NCBI GenBank assembly: GCA_902728285.1
Contig: CACVBU010000508.1
Location: 1,302,769 to 1,366,768, forward strand
From: Clytia hemisphaerica
Taxonomy: Eukaryota; Cnidaria; Hydrozoa; Leptothecata; Clytiidae
Length of the DNA: 64,000 nt
Reading direction: 5' to 3'
Shown here in pieces: positions 45,681-58,829 of this stretch (its first letter is position 1; the number at the start of each line of letters is the position of its first letter). Under the pieces are notes generated by a model. It did not search any database and was not told the DNA's origin. It saw only the letters and a list, made by a program, of their open reading frames with translations. The position numbers and the translations under genes were made by a program.

Positions 45681-46878
45681 ACCGTCTTGCGTTGTGGACA
45701 TACAGGATTTGCAAATCGGTACTGTATGGAACTGGGTACTACCTCCATCACTCCAGATACGCAGCTCAAGGTTTTGGTTGCTAGGTTGGTCGTTTTTTTC
45801 TATCATGCTACAGTAGTTTTCACGATGCAAGTATGAGCGGCAATGTGTGAGTGGTCTTTTGCTTCCCACACAAAGTTATTATTTGACGATGCCCCTTGGT
45901 ATCTAATGTAAATGGCGGCGGTGAAAAAATTGAAGTTGGTGTGGCCGAAATAAGCCGATTGGCACTCGTCTTGTTGCTTATTTTCATAGCTTTCCGCGTA
46001 GTTAACATGAAGAAGTATGGCATTTTTTAATTGATTGTAAACTTTATACTGCTCATTCAGGCTCATTGCGTACCAGAATATAAAGTTTTAACTCGTTTAC
46101 TTTGGCCTTAAATTTATCTTCAACATCTTTAAGAGGAGTCGAAACCAGAGCTTTGATAGCCTTCCCATCAACAGAAAGCCATTGGTGTACTTCAATTCCG
46201 AAACTACTCCCTATTGAGCTGTATCGGATCATCAGAAGAAGTTGATCTTTATTTATAAATTTTGGCTTGTCACGAACAAAATAAAACCAAAGCATATTTT
46301 GACTGAAACCAACAGCCCCATGGCATGGGCCATACTTTTGTCTACACCAAATTTACACGACTAGGATTGAATTGAGATATCAAGATATATTTTGCGTCCA
46401 TTTGCTTCAATTTTCTTGTCTTGTTTACGTGATTCCAAGTTAAAATTTGTGGATAAAAACTTTCATTTTTGTTGCTTGTGTCAACTTGAATGTTTTTTTT
46501 CCTCACAATTATAGCTTTTGAAAACATTTTGAGCCATCCCAGTTGCTTTTTGTGCATTTGCACTGTCTTTTCAAGTTTAACCCTTTCTTTCTCTTCTAAA
46601 TCCAAGAATCCAAGAACTCCTTTTTTCATCCCTGTTCGCCCATGTAGGTTTTTAGACAAAAACCTACAAAAAACGTAAAAGTGCGTTCTTGGGAAAAACA
46701 GGGAATAATTTCTGAGCTCTTCCATTTGAATAAAAACACGAAAAACTTGTACAACCTGATGATTCGTTCACCATCACCGTATCTTCGAGCCTCTGTAAAT
46801 ACAATGACGACTTGCATCGTAAACACGAATTCACCAAACCAATTCAAAAACATTTCTCCCAACAAAACACGTTTTTAG
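45681..46878. other. No gene recognised
   Basis: Overlapping minus-strand open frames (45803-46865) show no recognisable domain. TTTCTGAGCTCTTCCATTTG near 46708 is similar to the leader of the ORF1 element at about 47251. Confidence 0.3.
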
Positions 46879-47242
46879 TATGCAGTTCGAGATTATTTGC
46901 CGTCATCCTTTCAAATTTATGAAAAACCTTGTAAAATCATCGCACTGCTCGATCATTATTTTTCATTTGATTGGCATCATCAATACGTTTCAAGCATGTT
47001 TGCGATTTAAATGTCAGTACTCTTATTGGCATGCGATCAATTATTTCCTCGTGTTCTCTCATTTAGACCTGGTTTCACGCACATCGTTGCGAAGAGCAGA
47101 GATTTTCTACATTGGAATTCTGGTGTGGCGATCAATAATCCACTTTAAAAATGTGTTAATTAGAGCATAGCTTTTCCAGTACCACTGGCACAACTAGCAA
47201 ATTTTATCTCCCTATCTGTTTTTGACAGAGCGACAACAGCGG
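46879..47242. repeat. Dispersed repeat of about 365 bp, copy 1
   Basis: It matches 53186-53549 in direct orientation from TATGCAGTTCGAGATTAT to TTTTTGACAGAGCGACAACA, with scattered substitutions and small indels. It ends just before the leader of the LINE ORF1 element. Confidence 0.8.
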
Positions 47243-48470
47243 GAATCTTTACTGAGCTCTTCCATTTGGATCACTTTGCAACAAAATGGCGAAAACTTCT
47301 GAAAATATTAACACGGAAATTTCATCAAAATATGGATCCTGCACCCCAAATGAATGCTTTATAAATGAAATAATACGGGATAACGATGTCTTGCAGTGTA
47401 GGAAGTGTCAAAGATTTGTTCATTATGCCTGTTCGGAGCTTCCAGCCTACCAAGTACAGATTTGCCTTCAGTACAAAGCAAGGAGATTCGAATGTGCGAA
47501 ATGCATCACAGTCACGCCAATATTATTAGAGAAGTTCAAAACAAGTAAACAAAGAACGACCAATAACAAGGCAACAAATACTGGAGGTAAAGAGAAAGAT
47601 CAAGATGAGCAATGTGTTTTCGCTAGACTGGATAGACTGGAGAAGAAGATCGACGATCTTGTAAACAAAGATGTTGTCGTTAAAGGATCCAAACAACAGC
47701 AGACATACGCTAGCATCGCTAAAGATGAGCTAAAGAAAAAAGACCACGATATAGAATCAAAGCAACAACAGACATACGCTAGCATTACTAAAGATGAGCT
47801 AAAGAAACAAGAGGTAACGATCAAGAATTTCATCAAAGAAGAGAAAGAAGAAGAACGATGGTTAAACTTAACAAAGTACAATATCATTGTTCACAACCTC
47901 GGAGAGAACAAACATGAAGACCTAGATGAACAACGTGTAGGTGATAAGGATTATGTTGAAGAAGTTGTACAAAACCAAATGGGATTAAAGGTAAACATCG
48001 TCAGCGCAGAAAAGAATAGGAGCTCGGAAAGGACGAAATGTTCAAAACAAAAAGATGGCGACCCTTGAAAGTCGTGCTAAAGAACGAAGAAGAGAAACGT
48101 CCTATCTGGCATCAGTCCACAAATTAGAGAAAGACGAATTTTAGAGTATCCGACGATTTTTCGAAGAAAGAACGCGAAACCATCAAAGAGTGGCATAGGA
48201 AGGCAAAGGAGAAAACAGAATTACAAAAGGATGGCAGCTGGATATATAAGGTTAGAGGAAGTCCTCGGACAAAACTCTACTTTAAGAAGATCTGTAACAA
48301 ACCCGTTACTGAAAATGAAATATTGTAAAGACGACTGGTTAAGAGGCCCACCGTGCGCCTACTACTGTAAAATTGTAAAATGTTAAGCATGATTATTTCA
48401 TAGAGGTCGATAGACCTGAGAAATATATTACTGTAAATTAAATTAAATTAAAAAATTAAATTAAAAGCTT
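47243..48470 (+). pseudogene. ORF1-only LINE-type retroelement (half-LINE) with A/T-rich tail
   Basis: The frame starts at 47286 (MAKTSENINTEISSKYGSCT). It has a PHD-like zinc finger (C..CRKCQRFVHYACSELP...FECAKC), a coiled-coil/linker with a duplicated QQQTYASI(A/T)KDELKK unit, then LTKYNIIVHNLGENKHED, the conserved RNA-binding segment of LINE ORF1 proteins. The frame shifts near 48018; the ORF1 C-terminus continues as ELGKDEMFKTKRWRPLKVVL, PIWHQST, a stop near 48125, then KKERETIKEWHRKAKEK and WIYKVRG up to a stop near 48328. There is no reverse transcriptase. A short 3' region ends in AAATTAAATTAAATT-type repeats, as at LINE 3' ends. ORF1 proteins bind the retroelement RNA; such half-LINEs rely on another element's enzyme. 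Confidence 0.75.
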
Positions 48471-49346
48471 TGAACTGTTGAATTGTTCTGCAAGCTCCAG
48501 AACATCAGCTTTCCAATCATGAGTTGTTTGTTTCCCAGATGGTTTTGAAACATTGGCTTCCGAATCGAATTTTCTAACCACCTCTCTTATTTATCATAAG
48601 ATATGCTAACTCTTTCTATCGACTGGTCGGTTAGCTTTCCCTGAAAATGTTGTCTCCTCTTTTGCGTACTTATTATGATGTTCGAGCTCACGATTACCTG
48701 AGGATGAGGTATGAAATGAAGAGCAAATATTTCGAGTGCACAATATATGTTCACAGACTTCAGACATGAATAACAACAACATTCCTTGAAATTTGATGAA
48801 TTCCAAGTGTCAGCATTAATCTTTGACAATATTTCTTTTACTGGGCAGTCTATAGAATGTCCCTTTGCGTGGATTATTGAAAGAGCAGGTTTGATTTTTG
48901 TCTTGATCGATGTATCATCTCGAATAATGAAAGGCCAAAGTTTGCACATGACATCAGCAAAACAGAAATTGGTACAATTTTTAATCATGCACTCTTTTAT
49001 GAGAAAGTAAGGATAGCCAAACACCTCACCTCTAAACATGTTCAGAGATTTTTAAGCCAAAATATGTCTGCAAGTGGCAACCTCGTGGCCCGTTTCATTG
49101 TGCTTTGCCATTTTTCTTGAAGCATTCTGTGCTGCAGACCAAACTCCACCACAAATCGAATTGCTATTTTCCTGTTGAGGAAACAAAAGGAAATTCTACA
49201 AACGATACAACACTTACAATATGATGATCGATGATGAGATTGAACCGTATGAGAAAATTATAACAATATTGCAGCTTAAATCTAAATTAATACTCCAAAT
49301 AAATACTAAGATTTTGTATGTATACCTTCTTCGACTTTTCGTTGTA
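48471..49346. other. No gene recognised
   Basis: Minus-strand frames at 48587-49039 contain cysteines in CCCYSCLKS-like arrangement, but I cannot assign a domain. Confidence 0.3.
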
Positions 49347-52258
49347 CCGGGTGACCCACGAAAAAATTCAGACGTTTCTCGACATCTTGAGGCAGAACAA
49401 ATGTCCTAAAGTGTTTGGAGTTTAGATATTTAGAAAGTAGATATCCTAACTTAAAATTTGAGCTATCACTTTTTAAATTTGACCAATTTGTTCTCTACTT
49501 ATGAGCTTTTAAAGTCAAAATTCACTTTTCGGAAAGTGTAAAAAACACGTAAAAAAGGGGTATCGCAAATTTGGTATTTTTAGACGTTTTTGATATACAG
49601 TTTTTGAAAAAAATCTGAAACATCTACAAAAGCGCCAATTTTTATAGAAACTAGTCTTGTTTTAAACAAAAATAAACCAGCCGAGGCTGGAAGGTCAGCC
49701 AATAGAGCTTAGCTAGATAGCTTTAATAAGTGGGTTAACAGATGTAAGAGATGTACTGCAACCAACCCCCCCCCCCCCCCGAGAAGATCAAAGTATGGAG
49801 ACAATATCCATATGTCAGATATACAAAGTGTTATCTAGAAATAAATAAGAAAATTGCCAAAACGTCAGAACCAAAATAAAGATATCCATCAAATATACAT
49901 AGAAACTGTACTTTTTGTTTTACTTGATAAAACTCCAATAACACTTTAAACTAACAAGCTACAAAACTTTAAGTCACAAAGCGCAAACTCCAGAAAAACA
50001 CAATTTGCATCAAAATCTTTGCAAAACGTAGTTCATTTTTATAACATTTCAACAGGAACTGTATTTTGGTAGACTTGGTCAAATTACAGAAACCATTTGT
50101 CAGTTGTCTGCAAGGCCAATGAGGTACGTAAAAACTGACTGCTATTCAGTGAAAGCCAAAATTTGGCAAGGTCAGAAAAACATAATTTACATCCAGTCTT
50201 CGTAAATAAATTTGTAGTTTAGTACCGTCAAGTTACCACCAACATGCACACAACCATCTTGAAGACTTTGCTTGTCGCAAATGATAATCGAAAGCAAAAC
50301 TTAAAATTCATAACTATGCAGAGAAGCTCATTTTCCCCCTATTTTGCTTTAAACTCCCTTTTGAATGGTCTATGAATTTGGGCGATCGCTTTACCGCCTT
50401 GGCGGAATAAACACACGACCATAATAAATAAATTAAACAGGGCAACGGAGTAGCAATTAATTTCAACTGGGATTCCTCTCTTCTGTGCCAAGCACTGGTA
50501 GTGTTTTTTAAACTTTAAAACAATGTTAAATGAAGACCAGATGGATCTGTTTGTTATAACTGTGCAAGTTGTGACGAGAGTGTGCATGTTGTGTAACTTG
50601 ACGGTATAATTCATTAAATTCTAGAAACCATTTTTCATAACTTTCTGCAGTCCGCTTTCTGCAAGTCTGATAAGAGATATGTATAAACTGTTATCGCTAT
50701 TCATTCCATTCCATCATTCAGTCAAAACGTGCGCCAAGGTTAGAAAAGGTTAGAAAAACACTATCTGCGTCCGGAACTGTGTGAAAAATAGTTTGATCAA
50801 TTTCAACAAGAACTGTATATATTAATGTTAATATAATTGATCAAATTCCAAAGACTATTTGTCATAATTTTGCAAGTCCAATAATAGGAGATGTGATGTC
50901 ATCATTTGGTTCCTGTCATCTGACCGCCCCTGATTTACGGTCAGCAGGTAGAGTTGGAGAGTCGGAAAGCTTTTCCGCTGCTTTGCTGGATTTCCACTGT
51001 CGACCTCTGCACGCTCTGTGTTTACAAGTTTTCAAATCGAAGTAGCGAGCCGCATGCTAATGGAGAGTAAACCGAAAACCAGTTTATCCACGGTTTCTCA
51101 ATTTCTTAATTCAGATCAGTCCACACGGGTACGGATTCCCTTTCAACAAGATGTATATAGCTGCTTCTTGAACGAAAAATATTTTCGACAAACCGACCCC
51201 CACTTTTTAAAGTAGAAATGACAGGAACCAAACAATTTTTTGCGATTCACCTTATCAAACACGTCCAAGCAAACCAAGTCCAAAAAAGCACGATTGCATC
51301 CAGTCTCTATCAAATTTAGACAGTAGCTGTACTTTTGTAAACTTTATCAAATTCCAATAACATTATAACACCATCAATCCCACCTAGAGGCAAACAAGAA
51401 AAATATGTTTTTATTGCAAAAACTAATAAAAAGCAGCAATAAAAAGTATCAGAAAATTCAACATAAACAAAAACTTGAGCAAACGGCTTTAAACCTTCAA
51501 AAGGTGTAGAAAAAGAATCCCCTTGATGAAAATCATGTGTTTGATTTGCCGAGTTAAAAAAATAAATGACAGAAATTGAAGCTTGCAACAGATTTACACT
51601 GGAAATACTTTGGTTACAACACTGACTTATCGCTTGAGCCGCCATCTTGAAACACCACATTATGATCTGTAAAAACAACGCACGCTAAAAGTACCCAAAA
51701 AGTTAACCCGATCGGAACAACACTGACTTATCACATCTGACTTATCGCTTGAGCCGCTATCTTGAAACACCACATTATGATCTGTAAAAACAACGCACGC
51801 TAAAAGTACCCAAAAAGTTAACCCGATCGGAAGAAAGTTTAAAAATCAAAGTGAGATCGGGAAATCGGATTTTTTTTTTGCCGTCTTATGATGATGGAAG
51901 AAGAAATGAATTTTACGGATTTGAATGCTCAGCTTAGGCTGACCAATTACTTTTAAAGGTGTTTTAATTAATTATTAATGTCATAAAACTCGTTAAATAA
52001 GTCAATTTGTAAGTGATTTTCTAATTGATTGCATAAATTTAATACCTCTTTTTTACGTGTTTTTTACACTTTCCGAAAAGTGAATTTTGACTTTAAAAGC
52101 TCATAAGTAGAGAACAAATTGGTCAAATTTAAAAAGTGATAGCTCAAATTTTAAGTTAGGATATCTACTTTCTAAATATCAAAACTCCAAGCACTTTGGG
52201 ACATTTGTTCGGCCTCAAGATGTCGGGAAACGTCTGAACTTTTTCGTGGGTCACCCGG
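49347..52258. mobile_element. 2.9-kb TA-flanked element with about 215-bp inverted repeats
   Basis: The left arm begins CCGGGTGACCCACGAAAAAA and is inverted at the right end (TTTTTTCGTGGGTCACCCGG with one change), extending inward through AACAAATTGGTCAAATTTAA. TA lies outside both ends (49345-49346, 52259-52260). No transposase frame is visible; the interior is AT-rich with a C-run at 49767-49780. A related end (GCGCACCCGGTA) occurs near 57784. Confidence 0.85.
51617..51832. repeat. Two-copy tandem duplication, period about 115 bp
   Basis: CTGACTTATCGCTTGAGCCG through AAAAAGTTAACCCGATCGG is present twice in tandem inside the 2.9-kb element. Open frames here have no domain. Confidence 0.85.
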
Positions 52259-53185
52259 TATAATCTGTCAATGAATTTCGAAACAGATTCGTTTGGTATA
52301 ACAAATCTTCCTCCATAGAATGATTCTTGCTGCCTTCTGAAGAAGAGTCACTTGAAATAGTTAATTTCATCCCCAATGAAATAATTTTTAATCTAAACTT
52401 TGAAGCGTTCATTGCATATCAGTGTTACTGCACTGAGTTGATATAAGATATCGAAGTTTTTGTAATATTTACTTACACTCATCGCTTATAACGATACAAC
52501 TTCGAATTCCCATCTACGTTACAACTATGAGGATGAGGATAGCAAGCTGGACATTCCATCCAATCTTTGGATTGAATCAAATCTTTATGATCCAACCACA
52601 AACACCATTCACGAAACGCCATTGAAAAGTTTGTTTGGTTGATGGTAGCTTTCTAAAGAAAATGCATATTGGAAAATTCAGTATATACTTGTAATCGTTA
52701 ATCAACGGCGTGCTATTCCGTCACTTTTAGATGATTCATTTTCTTAAGCCTCTTATTAAAAGAAAGCTTTAAGTCTATGGTTTTAATCCTTTGAGCCCAA
52801 ACGCATCAGATTTGGTGTGTTAAATAAAACGAAGGCATATAATTATCCTAGGCAAAGCCATGGGGTAAGTAAAAACTTTATTTCGGTTTCGCACAAACGA
52901 AACCAGAAAGATGATTGAAACACAAAAAAAATTAAAAATTTGCGAGTCTTATCCTACAATTATCATCTGATATTGCATTTAGGAACTTAAGAAACGCCCT
53001 TTCGGAAGAGCCAGGCATAAACTTTCGAAAATTGTCCCACAGTTGAAATACTTCTTCTTTAAAATGGTAGTTCAAACTTTTAGGAGATTACCAGGCCAGA
53101 AACCAGAGGTAAGCAGTACACCAATCGTGAATGGATCTGTCTGTGCATCACATCAAAACAATCAAAACGACCGTTACGTTTTCCG

Positions 53186-53549
53186 TATGCAGTTCGAGAT
53201 TATATTTGCCGTCAGCTTTTCAATTTTACGAAAGACCTCGTAGAATCATCGCACTACTCGATAATTATTTTCCATTTGATTGGCAGCAGCAATACGCTTT
53301 AAGCATGTTTGTGATTTAAATGTCAGTTCTCTTAGTGATATGCGACCAATAATTTCTTTGTGTTTCCTCATTTAGACCTGGTTTCACGCACATCGTTACG
53401 AAGTGCAGAGACTTTCTACTCTGGGATTATGATGCCGTGATCAATAACCCATTTTAAAAATGTGTTAATTAGAGTATAGCCTTTCCAGTACCACTGACAC
53501 AAATAGCAAATTTTCTTTCCCTATCTGTTTTTGACAGAGCGACAACAGC
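53186..53549. repeat. Dispersed repeat of about 365 bp, copy 2
   Basis: It is the partner of 46879-47242, in the same orientation, about 6.3 kb away. The sequences diverge right after GACAACAGC. Confidence 0.8.
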
Positions 53550-53791
53550 CCAGCGACATTTCCTTTTCAAGCTATCGCCAATTACAGTTTTCACACAAAA
53601 TATATTATTTTCTGACTTCGAAAATGAATCTCTCCTCCGTAAATTGTTGTCCTATAATGAAGTGCATTTTAATTGATGTAGATTTTCGACAAAATAATTT
53701 TGTGATTTTCTCATTGTATGCCTTGAGATTTCGACCATCCATCGTCATATTCGTTTCAGCCACGGGTAGCTTTTGATCAGCAATCATACAA

Positions 53792-54640
53792 TCATGAACG
53801 AAAATTGTGAGACAAGAATATAAGCTTCACCCTCTCCCCAGAGTTAAACAGGTTCTCTATAGGATTGAGGTCAGGAGATCTCGCTGGTATCTTGAAAACT
53901 TTGATCTTGTGTTTGTCGAACGCCTTCAAGAAAATCTTGGAAATTTGCCTGGGGCAGCCGTCTTGAATGATCCTCCTTGTACGAGGAGCAACTCTTCTCT
54001 CAACTGCCGGAGCCATACATTGTTCCGTGATCTTTGCACACTTTGCTCCACTGATCGTTCCGTGATATTGTTGGACGGTGTTGCCATAACTTATACCAAC
54101 CATAAAGTTTGCATTACGCGTACCCTCCTTCTTACCCTTCATAGTGACCTTCAATCCCTCCGACTCGAGGCTTCATTCCCTTGCCGAGGGGGGCGTTTGC
54201 CTTGTCCAATGGTTTAGTTCTGAACTCAAAGCCAACACCGCCCACATACATTGATACATACTTTTATCCAAAACTCTGCGCATTTTAATTCCTTGACTTT
54301 ACGACAAAATTTTATTCAGTTTTCTCTGTCTTCTGCGGTCATTAAGCCCTTCTTGTGGGATTGTCGGTACCCATACCCATGCCTGTTAAGACAGCACCTG
54401 ATTGTCCTGTTGCAGATGTTCCCTGTGAGATCGGCTTGATTTGAGATTCTTGTTGAAGTGAAACTCGTTACGTCATTCACGAACTGATCTCAAGATTCTT
54501 TGCTCGTCTCTTTGCGACAACTTCCTTGCCCTTCCTTTGCTGTTGACACGACGGTCCGATCTTGTCGGCTGCCCCAGGCGAATGTCGGTGGGAAGGCCGT
54601 TCGCACTAAACATTTTTTTTCTGCTCGCACCAAACCATTT
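53792..54640 (-). pseudogene. Tc1/mariner transposase pseudogene
   Basis: On minus, the N-terminal helix-turn-helix region survives as GRARKLSQRDEQRILRSVRE (about 54545-54486), followed by a stop. The catalytic part is open from 54154: MVGISYGNTVQQYHGTI, IIQDGCPRQISKIFLKAFDK and KIPARSPDLNPIENLFN. The D of QDG and the last acid of PDLNPIENL are recognisable. Frame breaks and a stop after IENLF show that it is dead. Fragments opposite to it on plus are shadows. Confidence 0.75.
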
Positions 54641-54799
54641 TTTTGTCTGTTGTTGGATGTTTAATTATGTTGTGTGTATTGTTTTCGAAGTATCCAAGGA
54701 CTCTGACTTAGACACTTTTTAATGTTTCCTTATTGTGGAGTTTGTCACCACGATAGAGTAGATAGCAGTCACCTTTTCAAATGCTCAACCTTGTATATC

Positions 54800-56000
54800 G
54801 ATAATGCTGTTATGTCGACATTAACGTGTGAAGTTTAAAGTCATTTTCTTCAACAGATGATCGTGACGTCAGACCATACATCTCGGATCGTTCGAATCTC
54901 TCGCATATTGTGTATCAGGAACCCTGACCGCAGTCGACGGTTTGGGTACTCGAACTCCATAAGAATTCGCATAATTTTTGAATATGCAAGACACTGTTTT
55001 TCAAATAACAGTCATCTTCATCTGATTCCCTACAAAAAGTTCTTGAAATCCACTGTAAATCAGCTTTTTAATGTACTTGAATAAAAATTCATTGGCTTTC
55101 AAAATCTGCTCCTCACCAGAGTTCATGATTTTTAGGGGTCAATTTTCGCTTAGTAGCCTATCTTTGAGACGCTGTATCTTCAAAAATACGTGAGATATCA
55201 AGGTAAAACTTTCAGGGTCTTATTTTCTTGTGTGATAGATCATTTGGTCAAAATTTCATCAAAATCCAAGAGGATGAGGTATCACACCCTGAAGACTCTT
55301 AAAAAAATGGCTCTTAAAGTTTTATAGATTTCACGAAATTCTCTACCACCAAGGCGATAAGTCTTTCTGTTGTTTCTTGTCTGTAACGCCAGCTGCAACG
55401 ATGTAAACATCCAATTCTTCTTTCCACAAAAACCAATATTTGTGTAAATTTTCTCCTTCAGTTATCTTAAATGGTTCCACACAGGAAACAAAATTTGATA
55501 AAGCTTTTGCCATTTCTACACAGTTTGTGTGACGAGAAAGAAATTTTCACCTTTTTTTTTGAAGAAAAATTTCAACTTCGTTGCCAGTGTAACAAAGTGA
55601 CGTGCTTACTGCACGGAGTTTGATGTAAAAACTGATCTTTCGATATAAGATTACGGCTCTATACAAAATGAATAAAATGCAGACCAGAGCGGTCTTTATA
55701 ATATATCACACATGCATTTTACTTGAACTTTGGTGGCCTATTACTTTTAAAATTTCATTATTTGGAAACTATGGAAACAGTCTTAAAACTAAGCTGAACT
55801 TAAATTAAAATGTCACGAAAAAAAAAACAGTGGAATAAATTTCAAAATGTTAATAACAGAATAATTGACACACTCATTTTCTCCCCAAAGTTAAAGAATT
55901 TCAGGATTTTTGCTGCTCACCGACAAAGTCCCCTTTATGCAATGTAAAATATGAAAGAAGATACAAAAGTCTATGAACAGCATTCTAAATATTTCCAAAT
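54800..56000. other. No gene recognised
   Basis: AT-rich intergenic sequence without domain-like frames. Confidence 0.3.
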
Positions 56001-56170
56001 TTAATGGTTTTGTTCTTCAAAAAACACCCTTTTCGGTATGTTCTGGCCGCTTTCGTGGAACCAATCTTTGCACTGACAACATATTGCCATGTACTTGCCA
56101 CCCTCATCATCAGAATCATCTTTAAAAAACACATCGCGGCACACACAAAACAAATCAAAAAAAAAGAGAA
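56001..56170 (-). pseudogene. PHD-finger-like remnant
   Basis: A minus-strand frame reads DLFCVCRDVFFKDDSDDEGG then KYMAICCQCKDWFHESGQNI. C.C, C..C, W.H spacing matches a PHD zinc finger (C4HC3), but the cysteine expected after WFHES is glycine and the final cysteine pair is missing. It is probably a decayed exon of a transposon-associated or chromatin gene. Confidence 0.35.
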
Positions 56171-56329
56171 AGAGCGTGAGATTTTTTGATTCGCTTCTTG
56201 TTCTTTGGGAACGAAGAAAATTCTTTGGTTTAATTTCCAAATGCGTCGTTCATCTGGGTGGTGGGGAAGAAGAGTCGAGTGAGACATTTCACTTAAGTCT
56301 GGCATTGACATTATTTGGCTAACCCATAA

Positions 56330-58829
56330 TCAGTTTTTGGGAAAATTTAGTCCCCTGCTAGTGATAAACTAACATAAACTAGATTTAGGGTCGCCGGCAA
56401 CCAATATCTCTAGGGTGGGAGAGAGGTAACACTTTCCGAGTCTTGAACACCGCCATCTTGGACGTTGTTTGTGCTTTCATACTATAGCCAATACCGTACG
56501 GAAACAAACTAGAAGTAGCACTACTTGCAAGGCGGGACACCCCGTTCGTTAATGATTTAGACGATTTAAACTATTAAATAATAATTGAATACATCTCAGT
56601 AAATGCCTTCTCATTACTGTTTGGATCAAAAGATGAATTAAAATTACAATTTCCAATAAACAGAAACTAAACAGCTTTTGCAATCGCAAGAACCCCACAA
56701 TCAACTAAATTTGATTATTGCTGAGTGGAAACAACTCTCAATTTCATTGATTCTCTTGAACATTGACTGTGAGATTTTTTAATTCGCTTCTTGTTCTTTG
56801 GAAACGGAGAGAATTATTCGGAGCTCAGTAAATACCTTCTCATTACTGTTTGTATCAAAAGATGAATTAAAATCACAATTTCCAGTTGTGCTTATTTTTT
56901 TAGCAATTTTCAGCCTGAAATGTTCTTAGATGCGTTCTTAAATTTTCAGACTACTCTAAATCGACAATATCATGCAAAATAAAGAGAACTTAAAATTGGT
57001 AAAATTTGGACAATATTTGACTCTCGATTTAGAAAATCCATTCCTAAGTTTGTTAAAACTGCTTGAAAAGAAGAAAAAATTGTAGTTTCTTGTCATTTTT
57101 TTCCAAACTGAGGCTGGGCATGTTCTTACGATGTTCTTAATTTTTCGACGAATTTCAGCCTCAATGCTCTTACAAACTGGGTTCTAATAAAAGAAAAAAC
57201 GTGTATGTTACTACGTTTAATAAGATTCAACAAGACGACTTAAAGTCGAAAATTTCGCATACATAATATTAGAAGATTAACAACGAAGACGCGTGAAACG
57301 TGACTCCGGCAGCATTATGGATTTTGAATGAAGCGTTACACAAAATATACACATTGTATTGTACACACAGGTCGTAGGTAGATCCAGTCTTACATAGACT
57401 TTATCCAGTCAAGCACCATAAACCTGAGGAAAATTTCGGTAAAAGTAAATTAAATTGATTTTGAAGATTTTAAACCCTTTTGACCCTTCAGTTTCAAAAT
57501 TTATGTGTTTAGTTACTGAAAAACGCTCTTAATCATGTAAAGGCTAATGCGATTGCCAAATTTAAAATAAAAATTTGATAGGTCGATTTTTAACGTTTTC
57601 GAGCACTTTCTGAAAATAAATTTTTTATTCAATTGAGCATAACTTTTGATCTAATGAATCGAATTTAATAAATGACCCATCAAAATTTAAGTTTATCTTT
57701 CTTCTTTCCAATGGAAAAGAAATGGTTCTTTTAAAATTTTTAGATTTCGAGAAAATTAGTTTCAAAGAGAGAAACTTGGCGTGGCGCACCCGGTAGAAAA
57801 GACCAGAAAACATGATAAAAATTTATATAGCTGCAGCAAGTTTCAAAAGCATGTGCTATCAAGCAGCCATTAAAAAGTTCTCACGATGAATGTTTACAAA
57901 GGCTTGGTTACACTTTTTGCACTAGCGTATTTTAATTATCAAGAAAAGCGCTGTTTTTTATCTTTTTGAGTGAGTCCACCTTTAGAATATTGGCCGTAGT
58001 ACGCCCGCAGCCGAACGCCCAGGTCGCCCATGCCATAATTTGCGCCCCAAAAATTTTCTCGCCACATACATACATACACACACACATACACGGACGACTA
58101 ACGTAATACTTTCGTCATGTGAAATTAATAATCAATTAAAAAATTATATTTCTCCTCTCTACTATATTCAATAATTATACATTTTTTTCTCAACAAATTC
58201 ATTAATTAAAATTACTTTCAGGAGAGAAATCACAAATGAAAATAACAAGTATTGCAAAATTAACTAACGTAGTATCGTGCAAATGACAAAATAAAGCTTT
58301 TCCTTCAAATCAATTAATTCAATTTTGTTTAGTCGTGATCTTACAAAATCTTTCTAAATAAACAAGTATACAAAAATTTGTTCAGATAAAACAGCGGCTA
58401 TCAGAGATCTCGGTAGAACCTCCAGTGTAAAAGTTTTTTGATTCCTTTCGACCTTAATTTGTTGTTTTTTTGGTTGCTTTACTGTTTAGGTATTGAATGA
58501 CTGAAAAGAGAATTGTAAATTTATTTCAAATATTCTAAGCGCAATTTAGATAATGAGTTTTGAGGATTTAACTTTATTTGAAAAATGTGTCCACCTTTTT
58601 GAGACACACTGTAGGTTTAAACATGTGTTTCAGCAAGCGTATTTCTCTGAGAACTCTTTTTGTTACACTTAGTATCTGTTAAATTATTTAGACCAGCATC
58701 AAACAAAAAAGAAATTCACACATTTCTATTTCTTTCATATTCAGAGAAGAAGAAGAAGAAGAAAAGACAAAATTTTCACTTCATACTTTCTGTACTTGGC
58801 TTTTTTTTCAGAGAAAAATCAAAAGGAAA
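56330..58829. other. No gene recognised; transporter upstream region
   Basis: It contains a duplicated segment (GATTTTTTGATTCGCTTCTT at about 56179 and a similar GATTTTTTAATTCGCTTCTT at about 56771), a (CA)n-like ACATACATACACACACACAT tract at about 58060-58090, and a possible mariner end TTTTTGAGACACACTGTA at about 58597. A pyrimidine-rich tract with AG at 58810-58811, 19 bases before the MFS start codon, could be a 5'-UTR splice acceptor or a trans-splice site. Confidence 0.4.

Noticed and set aside
47600..47887. Ser/Phe-rich minus-strand frame opposite the LINE ORF1
   Set aside because: It is the complement of the coiled-coil coding region of ORF1.
53807..54217. 136-codon plus-strand frame
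   Set aside because: It is antisense to the Tc1/mariner transposase pseudogene.
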